Assembly (NCBI RefSeq): GCF_047511655.1
Contig: NC_133394.1
Location: forward strand, 59,056,501 to 59,120,500
DNA: 64,000 nt
Origin: Castor canadensis
Lineage: Eukaryota > Chordata > Mammalia > Rodentia > Castoridae
Direction: 5' to 3'
Below are positions 39,696 through 49,949 of the stretch, piece by piece. The notes under the pieces are model-generated. The model was not told where the DNA came from. It saw only the letters and a list, made by a program, of their open reading frames with translations, and did no database searches. Each line of letters begins with the position of its first letter. The stretch's first letter is position 1. Both the position numbers and the translations under genes were made by a program.

Positions 39696-40111
39696 TATAA
39701 CAAACCACACTGCTGAGTGGCTATTATCTTAAGACTAATACTAGGCAATGTTTTCAAAACTAGCATCTTTTTGAAATTCTGAACATATACTTTAGAGTTT
39801 TTATGATTATTGTTTGAGGTTAAAATTGGAAAATGTACTTATTGTTCTCTAGTGGATGAACAAATCAAATAGAAGGAAGATATAATGTAGCTATTTACAG
39901 CTGATTTATAAGCAAGAGCATCTAACTTTGTTTCTGTTTCTTATGGATGACCTCATGTGAAGATGGAAGGTAATATATAATAAGAACTTCATATGTGATG
40001 TAATCTAATATTTGACTGCAAGATCTGATACTAGTCATTCTCTTCTGCTGTCTCTCTTTAAAAATTATAATTGGACTCTCTTTGTGCCTAGATAAAAAGA
40101 GAAAGTATAAG

Positions 40112-40215
40112 GGTTAGGGATGTAGCTCAGTGGTAAGTGTTTGCCTAATATGCACAAGGCCCTAAGTTCAATCCCAGAACCATCAAAAAGAAGAAAAGAG
40201 AGAGGGAGAGAGAAA
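40112..40215 (+). mobile_element. ID element
   Basis: GGGATGTAGCTCAGTGGTAA (tRNA-Ala-like A box), then GGCCCTAAGTTCAATCCC (B-box region), then an A/G-rich tail. It sits in PRSS12 intron 1, about 220 bases before exon 2. Confidence 0.88.
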
Positions 40216-40432
40216 ATATAATTAGCACTGATCTCAGGTTGTTAATTTAAAAAAATACAGTGTGCTCAATCCTCATTTGAAGAAAGAAGCATACTGTGCA
40301 CACACTGGAGGCTGAATCAGCCCTACTGAATGCCTTTCCACTTAGGGTAAAAATCAGGTGAACCCAGGACTGGCTTAGAATGTTCACTTAACTATGTGCT
40401 GTTATAAGGCTTGGGATTCTTTTCTACTTTAG

Positions 40433-43251
40433 GGGTATTATGACTTTATGGTGGGAAAAGTGAGTTTGATAAATGTAATACATCATATTAACAGAAGCAA
40501 AGACAAAAACCATTTGATCATCTCAATAGATGTAGAGAAAGCCTTTGGTAAAAATCAATACCATTTCATGATAAAAGTTCCGATGAAACTAGGAATGAAA
40601 CATAATAAAGGCTATATATGACAAACCTATAGCCAACATCATACTTAGTGGGGAAAAACTGAAACCATCTTCCCTAAAGTCAGGAACGAGACAAATGTGC
40701 CCACTCTCTCTACTCCTATTCAACATAGTTTAAAATTCCTAGCCAGAACAATAAGACAGGAAGAAGAAATAAAAAGAATGCAAATAGGAAAGGAAGAACT
40801 CAAACTATCCCTCTTTGCAGATGACATGATCTTCTACCTAAAAGACCTGAAAAACTCCACCAAAAAACTCCTAGACACCATAAACAGCTTCAGCAAAGTA
40901 GCAGGATACAAAGTCAACTTACAAAAATCAGTAGCCTTTCTATACACCAACAAAGAACAGTTTGAGAAAGAATATAGGAAAACAATTCCATTTACAATTG
41001 CTTCCAAAAAATCAAATACCTAGGAATAAACTTAACAAAAGATGTGAATGATGTCTATAAGAACTACAAACCACTGAAGAAAGAAATTGAAGAAAACTTC
41101 AGAATATGAAAAGATCTCCCATGCTCATGGATTGGTGAAGTCAACATAGTAAAAATGGCTATTTTACCAAAAGCAGTCTACACGTTTAATGCAATTCCCA
41201 TCAAAATCCCAATGACACTCATCACAAAGATAGAAAAATCAACCCCATAGGTTTCTGGAAGCACCAAAGACATCAAATAGCTAAGGCAATACTGAGCAAA
41301 AAGAGTAATGCTGGAGGTATCACACAATACCCATCTTCAAACTATACCACAGAGCCATAGCAATAAAAAAAAAACCATGGTACTGGCACAAAAACAGATA
41401 TGAAGACCAGTGGGACAGAATATAAATCCATGCAACTACACCCACCTAATTTTTGACAAAGTTGCCAAAAACAAAGGATAGAGAAAATACAGCCTCCAAC
41501 AAATGTTGCTGGGAAAACTGGATATCTGCTTGCAGAAAACTGAAACTAGATCCATGTTTATCATCTTGTACAAGTATCAACTCAAAGTGGATTAAAGACC
41601 TTAATATAAGACCTGCAACCTTGAAGCTAGTACAGGAAAGAGCAGGGAATACATTGGAAGCAGTAGATACAAGCAAGGACTTCCTCAATAGAACTCAAGT
41701 GGCTCAGCAACTAAGAGAAAGGATGGACAAATGGTACTACATGAAATTACAAAGCTTCTGCACAACATAAATGGTTTCTAAATTGAAGAGGCCATCCACA
41801 GAATGGGAGAAAAATCTTTGCTATCTATACATCTACCAAGGGATTGATAACCAGAATATACAGGGAGCTCAAAAAAACTATACTCCCCAAAAAATCAATG
41901 ACCCAATGAAGTAATGGGCAAATGAATTGGACAGAGTCTTTTCAAAGGAAGACCAAATGGCTAAAAAACACATGAAGATATGCTCAACATCCCTGGCCAT
42001 AAAGGCAATGCAGATCAAAACCACACTAAGATTCCACCTTATTCCTGTTAGAATAGCTACTATCAAGAACACAAACGACAACAAATGTTGGCGAGGATGC
42101 GGGGTGTGGGGAGAAAGGAACCCTCTTATGCTGCTGGTGGGCGTGTAAGCTAGTACAACCACTATGGAACACAATATGGATGCTTCTTAAAAATCTAAAA
42201 AAAGACCTGCCATAAGATCCAGCAGCACCATTTCTAGGGATACACCTGAAGGATTGTGAGTCAGTTTACAACAAAAGCACTGTACACCCGTGTTTAGTGC
42301 AGCGCTATTCACAATAGCTAAGCTATGGAAACAGCCAAGATGCCCCACTACTGAAGAATGATTAAGAAAATGTGGTGTTTATGTGCAATGGAATTTTACT
42401 CAGCCATAAAGAAGAATGAAATTTTGTTATTTGCAGGTAAATGGATGGAACTGGAAAACATCATCTAAAATGAAGTTAGCGAGACTCAGAAGGCCAAAAG
42501 CTGCAGGTTCTCTCTAATATGTGTAATATAGACCTAACACAAATGCAGCAATATTGTGAAACACTGGCCACACTAAGGGGAGATCATGCATGGGAAGGTA
42601 TGGAAACTAAGAACTTGAACAGGGTTCAAGGATACTATACAAGAATGACTATAAAAATAATCTGACTGAAACTACCATGAGAAAGGGATTAAGGTAGAAT
42701 GAAGAAAATAAAAGGAGATAAACCATTTGGGGTTATAATACATATATATGTGAAAATATCACAAGGAAACTCCCTGTGTAGCTACCTTTATCTCAAATAA
42801 GCTAAAATGTCATGTTTTTTGTTTTATCTTTTTTCTTCTATAAAATCAGAAAACAGGAGGGTGGAACAAGTCCTGCTGGGGGGAAGGAGGGGCTGGCACC
42901 AGTGGAAGTGGGGAGGTGTTTGGAAACGGGGGTAGGAGGGTGAATATGGTGCAAAAAATATGTAGATAAGTATGTAAATGCAAAAATGATACCTGCTGAA
43001 ACTACTCCAGGAATGGGGAGTGGGGGGTTGGGGCTGAAGGAGAATGGTAGAGGAGGTGAATTCATGTATGATATATTTGGTACATTGTTAAGAACTTGTG
43101 CAAATGCCATAGTGTACCCCCACACATCAAAATAATAAAATAAAATAAAGTGAGTTTGAAGGCACAGGGGAGATGAAGGTTGGGGCACAGTCTATAACAG
43201 CCCCCAGGATGATCCTGATGTATCAGTTACTTGTCAATAGCTGCAGTTGGC
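40433..43251 (+). pseudogene. PRSS12: PRSS12 exon 2 (SRCR1, first half), split by an L1
   Basis: The exon starts after AG at 40432 and its first half reads LYGGKSEFE in frame (human-like LRGGKNEFE), preceded by TGA at 40441-40443 where neurotrypsin has Arg. At 40469 an L1 interrupts it. The target-site duplication AAAGTGAGTTTGA (40457-40469) recurs at 43147-43159, and the exon resumes at 43160 with GT. The second half reads WGTVYNSPQDDPDVSV, then a TAG at 43238-43240, then LQL. The normal domain has Cys where Tyr now stands (43193-43195). The GAG of EFE (43152) and the TGG of WGT (43181) are 29 bases apart and in different frames, about 10 bases fewer than expected. The exon ends at 43251 with an intact GTGAGT donor, phase 2. 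Confidence 0.9.
40470..43146 (+). mobile_element. 5'-truncated L1 inserted in PRSS12 exon 2
   Basis: This is a forward L1 starting inside the ORF2 reverse transcriptase. The catalytic FADD motif is at 40814-40825, followed by the thumb and carboxy-terminal coding region with several stops and frameshifts (for example 40697-41023 and 41453-41770). A G-rich 3' UTR (about 42850-43060) and an A-rich tail (AATAAAATAAAATAAAG) follow. Perfect 13 bp target-site duplications flank it (40457-40469 and 43147-43159), so the boundaries are exact. The copy is diverged and cannot move. Confidence 0.95.
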
Positions 43252-43284
43252 GTGAGTTCACCCACATCTGACCCAATCAGTTTG

Positions 43285-43525
43285 CTAAGACAGTTGTGTA
43301 CTGCTTGATGACATTTTTGTCCACATAAGAGATGGAGGTCCCTTAAGATTATAATGGAACTGAAAAATCCCTCTCACCTAGTAATTTCATTTTGCCTTTC
43401 TCATGTTAATCTGCTGAGATGCACAAATACTATCATGTTACAGTTGATTACAGTATTCAGAACAGTAACATGCTGTGTAGGTTTATAGAGCAATAGGCCA
43501 TACCATAAATATTAGGTGTGTTCTA
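43285..43525. repeat. DNA-transposon fossil (family not assigned)
   Basis: TGTGTACTGCTTGATGACAT, then CCCTTAAGATTATAATGGAA, then CATGCTGTGTAGGTTTATAG and GAGCAATAGGCCATACC, an arrangement found in widespread old mammalian DNA elements. It lies right after exon 2 of PRSS12. Confidence 0.5.
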
Positions 43526-43964
43526 GGCAGCCATTCTTCCTTCCTTATTGTCACTTTGCTCATTCTCTCTTTTCACAAAAGAGCTGGAAAGAGAGGTCCC
43601 CAAAAGGAAGAAACCAATTTTTCCCCACACACAAATGTACTTCACACATTACCACCTCTGGTGAACTAGGAAATGGGCTGATTGTCATGGGCAAAACCTT
43701 AAAGAATCTTTTGATCATTGTTTTTAACAAAATAATTGTTTAGGCCTAGGAAGCAAGTCATTTACTCTGTGAATTATGATATCTGTGCCGTTCTTAGTTG
43801 CTATCATTTGCTTTTAGCTTTCTACTTTCAGCCTCCCACAAATCCCATTTCTTGGTATGTGAAAGAGACAATGCTTCCTGTGCTGTCATCACCTGATGAG
43901 TAAAGAGTTATGTCCAGGACTTAGGTTCCTGCAGTGAGAAGGTCCTGTGGGAGGTGACTCCTTC

Positions 43965-44024
43965 TGTCAGCCTCCCCAGTAGCTAGGATTGTAGGTTTGA
44001 GCCATGGTGCCTGGGTTATATGCA
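43965..44024 (-). mobile_element. B1-like fragment, reversed
   Basis: CCTCCCCAGTAGCTAGGATT, then GAGCCATGGTGCCTGG, the reverse of a 7SL-derived SINE start, directly upstream of a forward composite SINE. Confidence 0.65.
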
Positions 44025-44044
44025 CTGTCTTTAAAATGAACCAG

Positions 44045-44191
44045 TGTAGCTGGTAGCTGGAGGCTCACATCCGTGATGCTAGCTTCTCAGGAGGCAAAGA
44101 TCAGGAATATTGTGGTTCGAAGCCAGCCCTGGGCAAATAGTTTTCCAGACCCTATCTTGAAAATACCCAACACACACGCGTGCACACGCGC

Positions 44192-44228
<37 letters not shown>

Positions 44229-44318
44229 CACACACACAAAAGAATTGGCTAGTGGAGTGGCTCAAGAGCTCCTGCCTAGCAAGCATGAGGCCCTGAGTTC
44301 AAATCCTAGTACTGTAAA
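44045..44318 (+). mobile_element. Composite SINE with a CA repeat between its halves
   Basis: 7SL part (GGAGGCTCACATCCGTGATG, then GACCCTATCTTGAAAATACC), then an (AC)n/(CG)-bearing microsatellite (44169-44240), then the tRNA part (GAGTGGCTCAAGAGCTCC, then CCCTGAGTTCAAATCC). The linker A-run seems to have turned into the microsatellite. Confidence 0.85.
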
Positions 44319-46036
44319 ATGGACCACTGTTTACTTACTCCCACCAGTTCCAACATCTTTATGTTTTTCACCATAGGATTTTTCCAGGAGGAGAAGGCTC
44401 CATTTTGGAATAAAAGGTTTTATTCTTGTTCTTCTTATTGTTCCTTTTTTGCATCTTATGTTTTTCTTAAGTACACATATGTGTTTTTCTTGGCCTTTGT
44501 TTTCAGAAAGCATGGAAGCTATCTTATTATGAAAAGTACAGGTCTAAAAGCTGGAAAAGGCTTTGCAGCTTGCAAATATTTTGGATTAATAATCAATGAG
44601 TGTTAATAGGTAGAATGATGATTCAAGTGAAGAGGTTGAACTTCAATTTGCCAAATTCCTTCTGTCTCCCCACTGGGAAGATGGAGATTGAGTTCTTAAT
44701 AAAGACAAATCTGAAGGCCTAAGATTTGTTCAGACTTTAGGTTCTATTAGAGCAGCAAATAAGGTTAATTTACTATATTAAAATTAATTATTTTTCTTTA
44801 ATGGGAGTTGGTAAAAAGTAGTGAAAGAGTAAGGGAGGTCAGGGCCTATGAAGTGTATGGTGCTTGTAAATGTTCATTGCTGATTTCATCAATGAATATT
44901 TCATCCTACAAACAGTCAATGGTGGGTGGGCAAGCCTTAAAGAATGCTTATTTGAGGCATTCTCCTTTGAGGGCCAGCCAATGTAATAAATTTGTATGTT
45001 GGGTGTCAGTGTACATACCCACATGTGCTTTCTCTACCCTGAAAATCAGAAAAGAATACAATATCCTATGAGACACAAAGAGAACGAGAACGATAGCATA
45101 GTTGTAGTTATTAGTCTTTTGACTGACCACAGGCTCTGAACTATCATCCAGCAAACATAAACTTCAAGTAAGTCCATCTGATTGCTTATATCATCTTCTG
45201 GTGACTATTGTTTTTATATACAAGAATTGCACAATAATTGCACAGCTACGGTGCTGTGAAGATACATTCTTATTTTGGATAGCTCCCAAATGTTCACTGT
45301 TTGCTTGATGAAAGCTGTAGAGGGAGACAATTATAGAGATTACCATATTAATCATATAATTTTGGAATCTTTTTAACATTTAATATCAATTTGTACACAT
45401 CAGAGTTTATCTATAAAAATATGTGGAATAGAAGAGCCAAAAGAGGATCCCATCTGCATGTTATTATTTTATTAATCAGTGTCGCAGTCTTGCCAGCACA
45501 ATTCTATATAAAAGATATTTTTAAATGCTAATGGGTCTTCTCTATATATTACTGTTCTTGGATGTAATAATAATCCATTTGAAAAGGGTAATCCAAAATA
45601 TTGGAGTAGGAAAAAGTCTTCAACCATGCTGACTTCTCTTTTTACACGTTAGAAGACACAGCCTTAGAGGGACTTACAGCTCAGTGTGATTGTTAGCTGA
45701 GTCCAGACCAGCATTCAAGCCTCACTGGTCCTGGTGACACACTTCTTGCACAAAACCACACAGACTCCCCTTTTACACCAATAACTTCATCATTTTCTTC
45801 CAGATCAGTCTTATATAGTGAAAGCTCATACAAATATCTATTCAAGATTGATCACAAAGTTACTATTTTATCAATCCAATTCTAATCTCATGTTTTTATT
45901 CCCTTGAAATTTATATAATCTAGTGCTTTTTCCATTCCTTCCTTCCCATCCATCTTTATTGATTTCTCCCATCTTTAAAAATCCAAATACTCTGGTCAAA
46001 AAATTTTGCTTACACTTGATAAATCTGTATTTCCAG

Positions 46037-46214
46037 AAGAAAAGGAATAGTAAAATAAGCCCTGTTTTCTGGATGGGCCCTTATTCCCATTTATTGGAGC
46101 AATATCTGTTGCCAAGGAGATGAAGAAAATATATTGCTTTGTGAAAAAGACATCTGGCAGGGCAGGTGTGTCCTCAGGAGATGGCAGCTGCTGTCATGTG
46201 TAGCTTTTTCCATG
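46037..46214 (+). pseudogene. PRSS12: PRSS12 exon 3 (SRCR1, second half) with stop, frameshift, lost donor
   Basis: After the acceptor at 46035-46036 the frame reads RKGIVK, then TAA at 46056-46058 where neurotrypsin has Gln, then FSGWALIPIYWSN and GDEENILLCEKDIWQG, a close match to the second half of SRCR1. A one-base deletion near 46164-46168 changes frame, and the match continues one frame over as VCPQEMAAAV, then MCSFFH. The exon should end at G46214 (phase 1), but the next bases are GA, not GT, so the donor is lost. Start and end phases match the neighbouring exons, which confirms the assignment. Confidence 0.93.
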
Positions 46215-46349
46215 GATCAAAAAATTCTTTTGTTTTAGTTTCATGATTCCAAATGATAAAAGTGCTCTAGTTAAATCATTCCCTTAATGAGTTTAAGTGC
46301 AGAAATAAATTTAAATCATCATATTTCATCATTCAATGACATAATCTTC

Positions 46350-46440
46350 AGGACAGGAGGTGCAGTTCAGTGGTAGTGCACTTGCCTATCATGTGTGAGA
46401 CCCTGGGTTCAATAACCAGTATGGAAAAAAAGAAGAAAGA
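46350..46440 (+). mobile_element. ID element
   Basis: GGTGCAGTTCAGTGGTAGTG, then GACCCTGGGTTCAATAACC, then an A-rich tail (AAAAAAAGAAGAAAG). It sits just after PRSS12 exon 3. Confidence 0.85.
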
Positions 46441-47953
46441 CAGTCTTCAACATGAGTGCATCTAACTCTTTGAATTTTATTTGGTTTTCAAATAGTAAGT
46501 TTTGTTACAGAAATATTTCATACTAGATAAGTAACACTTGTTTTGGAAATGGGAAATCATGATGGAAACAAAATGGGAAATCATTATCTTGAAGCCAAAT
46601 ACAAAATACAACTTTATGTAAAAGTATGATCATGTATCAGTGTTCTTTGATTGTAACATTCCCTAAAAATGGATTGTTAGCTTCTTATAGACTCCTTACT
46701 AGGTGTGTGGTAATTAACAGTATGGTTTAAGTACAAAATATTTATTTATATGTTCATATAAACATATTCAGAGGAATGAACAGCTATTCTTTAAGTTGGT
46801 ACATGGGTTTTTCTGGGGAGCACAGTTATTGTTATAGACCACAGTCTGAGGTTATCACATCTTACAGTGCTGCATTTTGTATTTTCCATGGAGACAGCAG
46901 CATGACCAGATGTCCCAGGACTTGACATGCTAGTGGGCAGCTCGGGAAGTGGTTTTTGTTTGAGCACAGTTATCTGGAAGGTGGGAGTGGGGTGGCATAA
47001 GAAAAGCTCCCACCACAAGACAAACAGAGACCAAGTAAGAATTTGTCTTAGGGCACAGTGACAGATCTTTAATACATTTTTTTAATTTGGGAATTACATT
47101 TAGTGTCTTGTCATCTGGTAATTGTAGCTTTCCCAGTACTTAGGAGGTAGATCGTGTACAAGGGTTGGACATAGGAACTAGCAGCAATGTAAATGAAAAC
47201 GTGGAGAGTTTTATTTATCTATAAAGTAAAATATGAGTCAATTCCTTTACTAAATTTCCTTTCAAACGTTTTTTGTGTGTTTGTTAAGAAAATGAGGATA
47301 CTATCTCAGTTTTATCCTTGTGGTTTTCTATGTTTTCTACATTTTAACAACCAGGAAAAAAAACATGTTTTAAAATAAAGTATGACATAATTGTAAAATG
47401 AAAGGTAATATGTCAAAAAGGCTTTAAGTTCTAGGTGATTTGAAATTTCCTCTCAAAAAATTTTTTTTATTATCTCCAAGATTACCATGGCAAAGAGAGT
47501 ATATTGATTAAGAAAAAATACATTTTCTATCATTTTTCTGTATATTCCAAATTTTAAAGGAAAAATACACATCATACATAAACATCATAACGAGAATTGT
47601 GTGTCATCATTCAGTCATATATATCAAGTCCGTTTTTATCCTTTTACAAATTGTAAGCATGAGTTATATAAGTAAACTATAGTATAAATATCAGTATGCA
47701 AGTATATGCAAATATTTATCCATTTGAATTTCTGCTGTAATACTTAAATATGATATTTAAATTTAACTATGAATATCCAGATGTCACTTACTGACAACCA
47801 CTCACACTGTGGAGAATTAGAAGCATATTTCATATGGGTAAATGATTAGCAAAATATGCACGACCCAACCTGTTCACTTTTACCATATTACATCCTTTAG
47901 TCCAGCAAAATCAGGCTACCTTATTGTTTCCCAAACATGTTCAACTTTTGCTT

Positions 47954-48175
47954 CTTTTTTTTTTTTTTTTTGGCAGCACTGGGGTTTGAGCTCAGGGGCT
48001 CATGTTTTCTATGCAGGCTTTCTACTGTTTGAACCACTCCACCGACCCTTTTTTGTGTTGGGTATTTTTGAGATAGGGTCTTGCGAACTATTTGTCTGGG
48101 CAGAGATCCTTCTGATCTCTGCCTCCCAAATAGCTAGGATTATAGGCGTTGGACACCAGTACCCAGATTGCTTCT
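47954..48175 (-). mobile_element. Composite SINE, reversed
   Basis: A T-run (47955-47972), then GGGGTTTGAGCTCAGGGGC, then GAGATAGGGTCTTGCGAAC, then CTGCCTCCCAAATAGCTAGG. Confidence 0.88.
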
Positions 48176-48179
48176 ATTC

Positions 48180-48430
48180 TTTTGTTCAAACTATTCATTT
48201 TGCTGGAACACACTTCCTCCTCTCTGACTTCCAAAATCCCTCTGTCCATCTTTTTCCAAGGGATTCCCTAATGACCTCCAACTAATATAAGCTCCTTTGT
48301 TTCTAAACTACAGCAGTTTTTTTTGTTTTGTTTTGTTTTGATAGTCTCCTATCTTTACTCATTTAATCCACATCCTTAGGCAATAAAATTCTTGAGGACA
48401 GGCTCTGTTTAGTACACCTAGAGTGACCTA
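48180..48430 (+). repeat. L2-like fragment
   Basis: GCTGGAACACACTTCCTCCT, then CATCCTTAGGCAATAAAATT, then TTGAGGACAGGCTCTG. It directly follows a SINE and has a (TTTTG)n run at 48318-48340 inside. Confidence 0.5.
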
Positions 48431-49257
48431 GGGGTGTTCATTGCAACACCTTATATCTGAAGATGGTTAACATCTGTTTGTTAACCTGAATGCATAGACC
48501 TTGTGTATTATTTTTCCTTGTTTGAGGTATCCTTGTAGGTTTTTAGCATCACTTGCTAAATCAGCTAGTCAACAAATACTTATTACATGCCTTCTGTATA
48601 CTAGGTGCCTGAAATACAAAAGTAAGAAGGATAGGCAGTATTTTTGTCTATTCTAGCCAAGAGGGATAATTTCATGCAAATAATGAGTGACAGTTTTAGA
48701 TAAAGTAAATACTGTGAGGAAGACAGAATTAGGCAATATGGTGGGAAGTGCCTTAGGAAGTTCAGATTTAGCTAAGGCAATCAGGTCAGGCCTACTAAGA
48801 GACCTTTCAGAGTTAAGCACCACATGCGGAGAAGGCAACTGTGTCAGCATCTGTGGGACTTTATTTCAAGCAGAAGCACAGCAAGAACAGGACTCTGAGG
48901 TGAGAACCAATGTGAAGAATTGTGGGGACAGAAGGCTGAGGATGTTGTAGTCCAGCATGGAGACAGAGAAGTTTGGGGACTGACAAGGGCTGAATCAGGC
49001 TACTGCAGACTATGGGAGTGTAGCCATCACTGGTGGTTCTTTAACAGAGGAAATGAATTTGAACTGATTCATGCCCAAAAGAATTTTCAATATTGTATTT
49101 TGGAAATCCAGGCCATAATATCCACCAACTTGCTGTAATGACTTCAATGGTAATTTTGACTTGGTTTCTACAAATATAAAAATAATTCTGTACTTCTGTA
49201 CTGTAAATAGCTAGGTTATAGACACAAGTACCATTCTTAATAATTACATATTTGGTT
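48431..49257. other. Intron 3 DNA, possibly an old repeat
   Basis: The stretch 48480-49030 has the feel of an ancient mammalian interspersed repeat (CAGAAGCACAGCAAGAACAG, GGGCTGAATCAGGC), but I cannot name it. Open frames there are unsupported. Confidence 0.35.
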
Positions 49258-49480
49258 CCTGGGCACTGATGGCTCATGCCTATAATCCTAGCAACTTGGG
49301 AGACTAGATTGGAAGGATCTTGGGTGGAGGCCAACTTGGACAAATAGTTCTTGAGACCCCATTTCCAAAATAACCAGAGAAAAATGGACTGGAGGTGTGG
49401 CTTAAGTGGTAGAGCACCTGTGTTATACGTGCAAAGCCTTGAATTTAAAACCCAGTCCTACCAAATAGGTATATAAATAA
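49258..49480 (+). mobile_element. Composite SINE
   Basis: CTGATGGCTCATGCCTATAA (7SL part), then GGTGTGGCTTAAGTGGTAGA (tRNA part) and an A-rich tail with AAATAAATAA. It lies 320 bases before PRSS12 exon 4. Confidence 0.88.
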
Positions 49481-49798
49481 ATAATATGTTGGTAATGCCC
49501 AAGTTGCTTTAAATAAAATAAAAAATCAATGCCTGTACTACACCACTGTAAAACATTAATCATGTTTCCAGTAATCTGCAGTTTTTTGTGAATCTTTTCT
49601 AGTTTCTGAGGTTGTTGTAGAAAAGTGAATTTAGCCTATTTCCTCTGAAGGGCTTTTTGTATGAAAATAATTTGATTTGCAGTACCGTAATATATATTAG
49701 ATATACATGTGTATGTTCATACCACTTGTTTGGCTTAATAAATATTAGGGGTTGATGCAAAACCAGGTTTAACCTGTTTTAAATTTCCCACCGCACAG

Positions 49799-49949
49799 GT
49801 CCAGCATTGCCTGTCATTCGCCTTGCTGATGGGAGCAGCTGGTGTGAAGGTCAAGTGGAGCTGTACCATGCTGGCCAGTGGGGGACCATCTGTGATGACC
49901 AATGGGATGATGCAGATGCAGAAGTGATCTGAAGGCAGCTGGGCCTCGG
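49799..49949 (+). pseudogene. PRSS12: PRSS12 exon 4 (SRCR2, first half) with stop at a conserved Cys
   Basis: The exon opens after ACAG at 49798 in phase 1 and reads [20 protein letters not shown], then [19 protein letters not shown], the characteristic start of an SRCR domain. The next codon is TGA (49930-49932) where the family has an invariant Cys (ICRQLG), then RQLGL. It ends in phase 2 at 49949 before a GT (GTTTGT, a weak donor). Apart from the stop the frame is open for its whole length, so it is better kept than exon 2. The second half of SRCR2 (exon 5) was not found between 49950 and 64000. Confidence 0.93.

Larger units (their letters stand above)
29491..40432 (+). other. PRSS12 intron 1
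   Basis: About 10.9 kb lies between the mutated exon 1 donor and the surviving exon 2 acceptor (pyrimidine tract then AG at 40431-40432). Beyond the MIR, hAT-like, SINE and simple repeats listed separately, 29500-31570, 34580-36640 and 38250-39630 hold only AT-rich unique-looking DNA. I recognise no gene or conserved exon in those stretches. Confidence 0.75.
43252..46036 (+). other. PRSS12 intron 2
   Basis: About 2.8 kb runs between a good donor (GTGAGT at 43252) and the exon 3 acceptor (TTTCCAG ending 46036). It contains a DNA-transposon fossil, a B1 fragment and a composite SINE, each listed separately. From 44320 to 46036 I see nothing else of note. Confidence 0.7.
46215..49798 (+). other. 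PRSS12 intron 3
   Basis: About 3.6 kb lies between the broken exon 3 donor and the exon 4 acceptor (CACAG ending 49798). It contains an ID-like SINE, an old L2 stretch and two composite SINEs, listed separately. The stretch 46450-47950 is AT-rich and shows nothing recognisable. Confidence 0.7.
28630..49949 (+). pseudogene. PRSS12: PRSS12 (neurotrypsin) pseudogene, exons 1-4
   Basis: Neurotrypsin is a secreted synaptic serine protease (signal peptide, proline-rich segment, kringle, SRCR repeats, trypsin-like domain) that cleaves agrin. Four pieces on one strand match its amino end in order: kringle exon, two halves of SRCR1, first half of SRCR2. All three acceptor AGs survive, and the boundary phases (1,2,1,2) fit the SRCR two-exon pattern. 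The locus cannot give a normal transcript or protein: donors of exons 1 and 3 are lost, in-frame stops lie at 40441, 43238, 46056 and 49930, frameshifts lie in exons 2 and 3, and an L1 sits inside exon 2. The remaining SRCR and protease exons would lie beyond the window and were not found. Identification rests on remembered human neurotrypsin protein. Whether this is a unitary loss or a decayed duplicate cannot be settled here. Confidence 0.93.

Noticed and set aside
40112-40190. tRNA gene
   Set aside because: A- and B-box-like blocks are present, but the sequence has a SINE tail and no sound cloverleaf; it is an ID element, as are the ones at 46350 and 34478.
29491-40432. Possibility that the locus is a processed retrocopy
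   Set aside because: Exons are separated by introns with surviving acceptors and phase-consistent boundaries, so it is a genomic gene structure.
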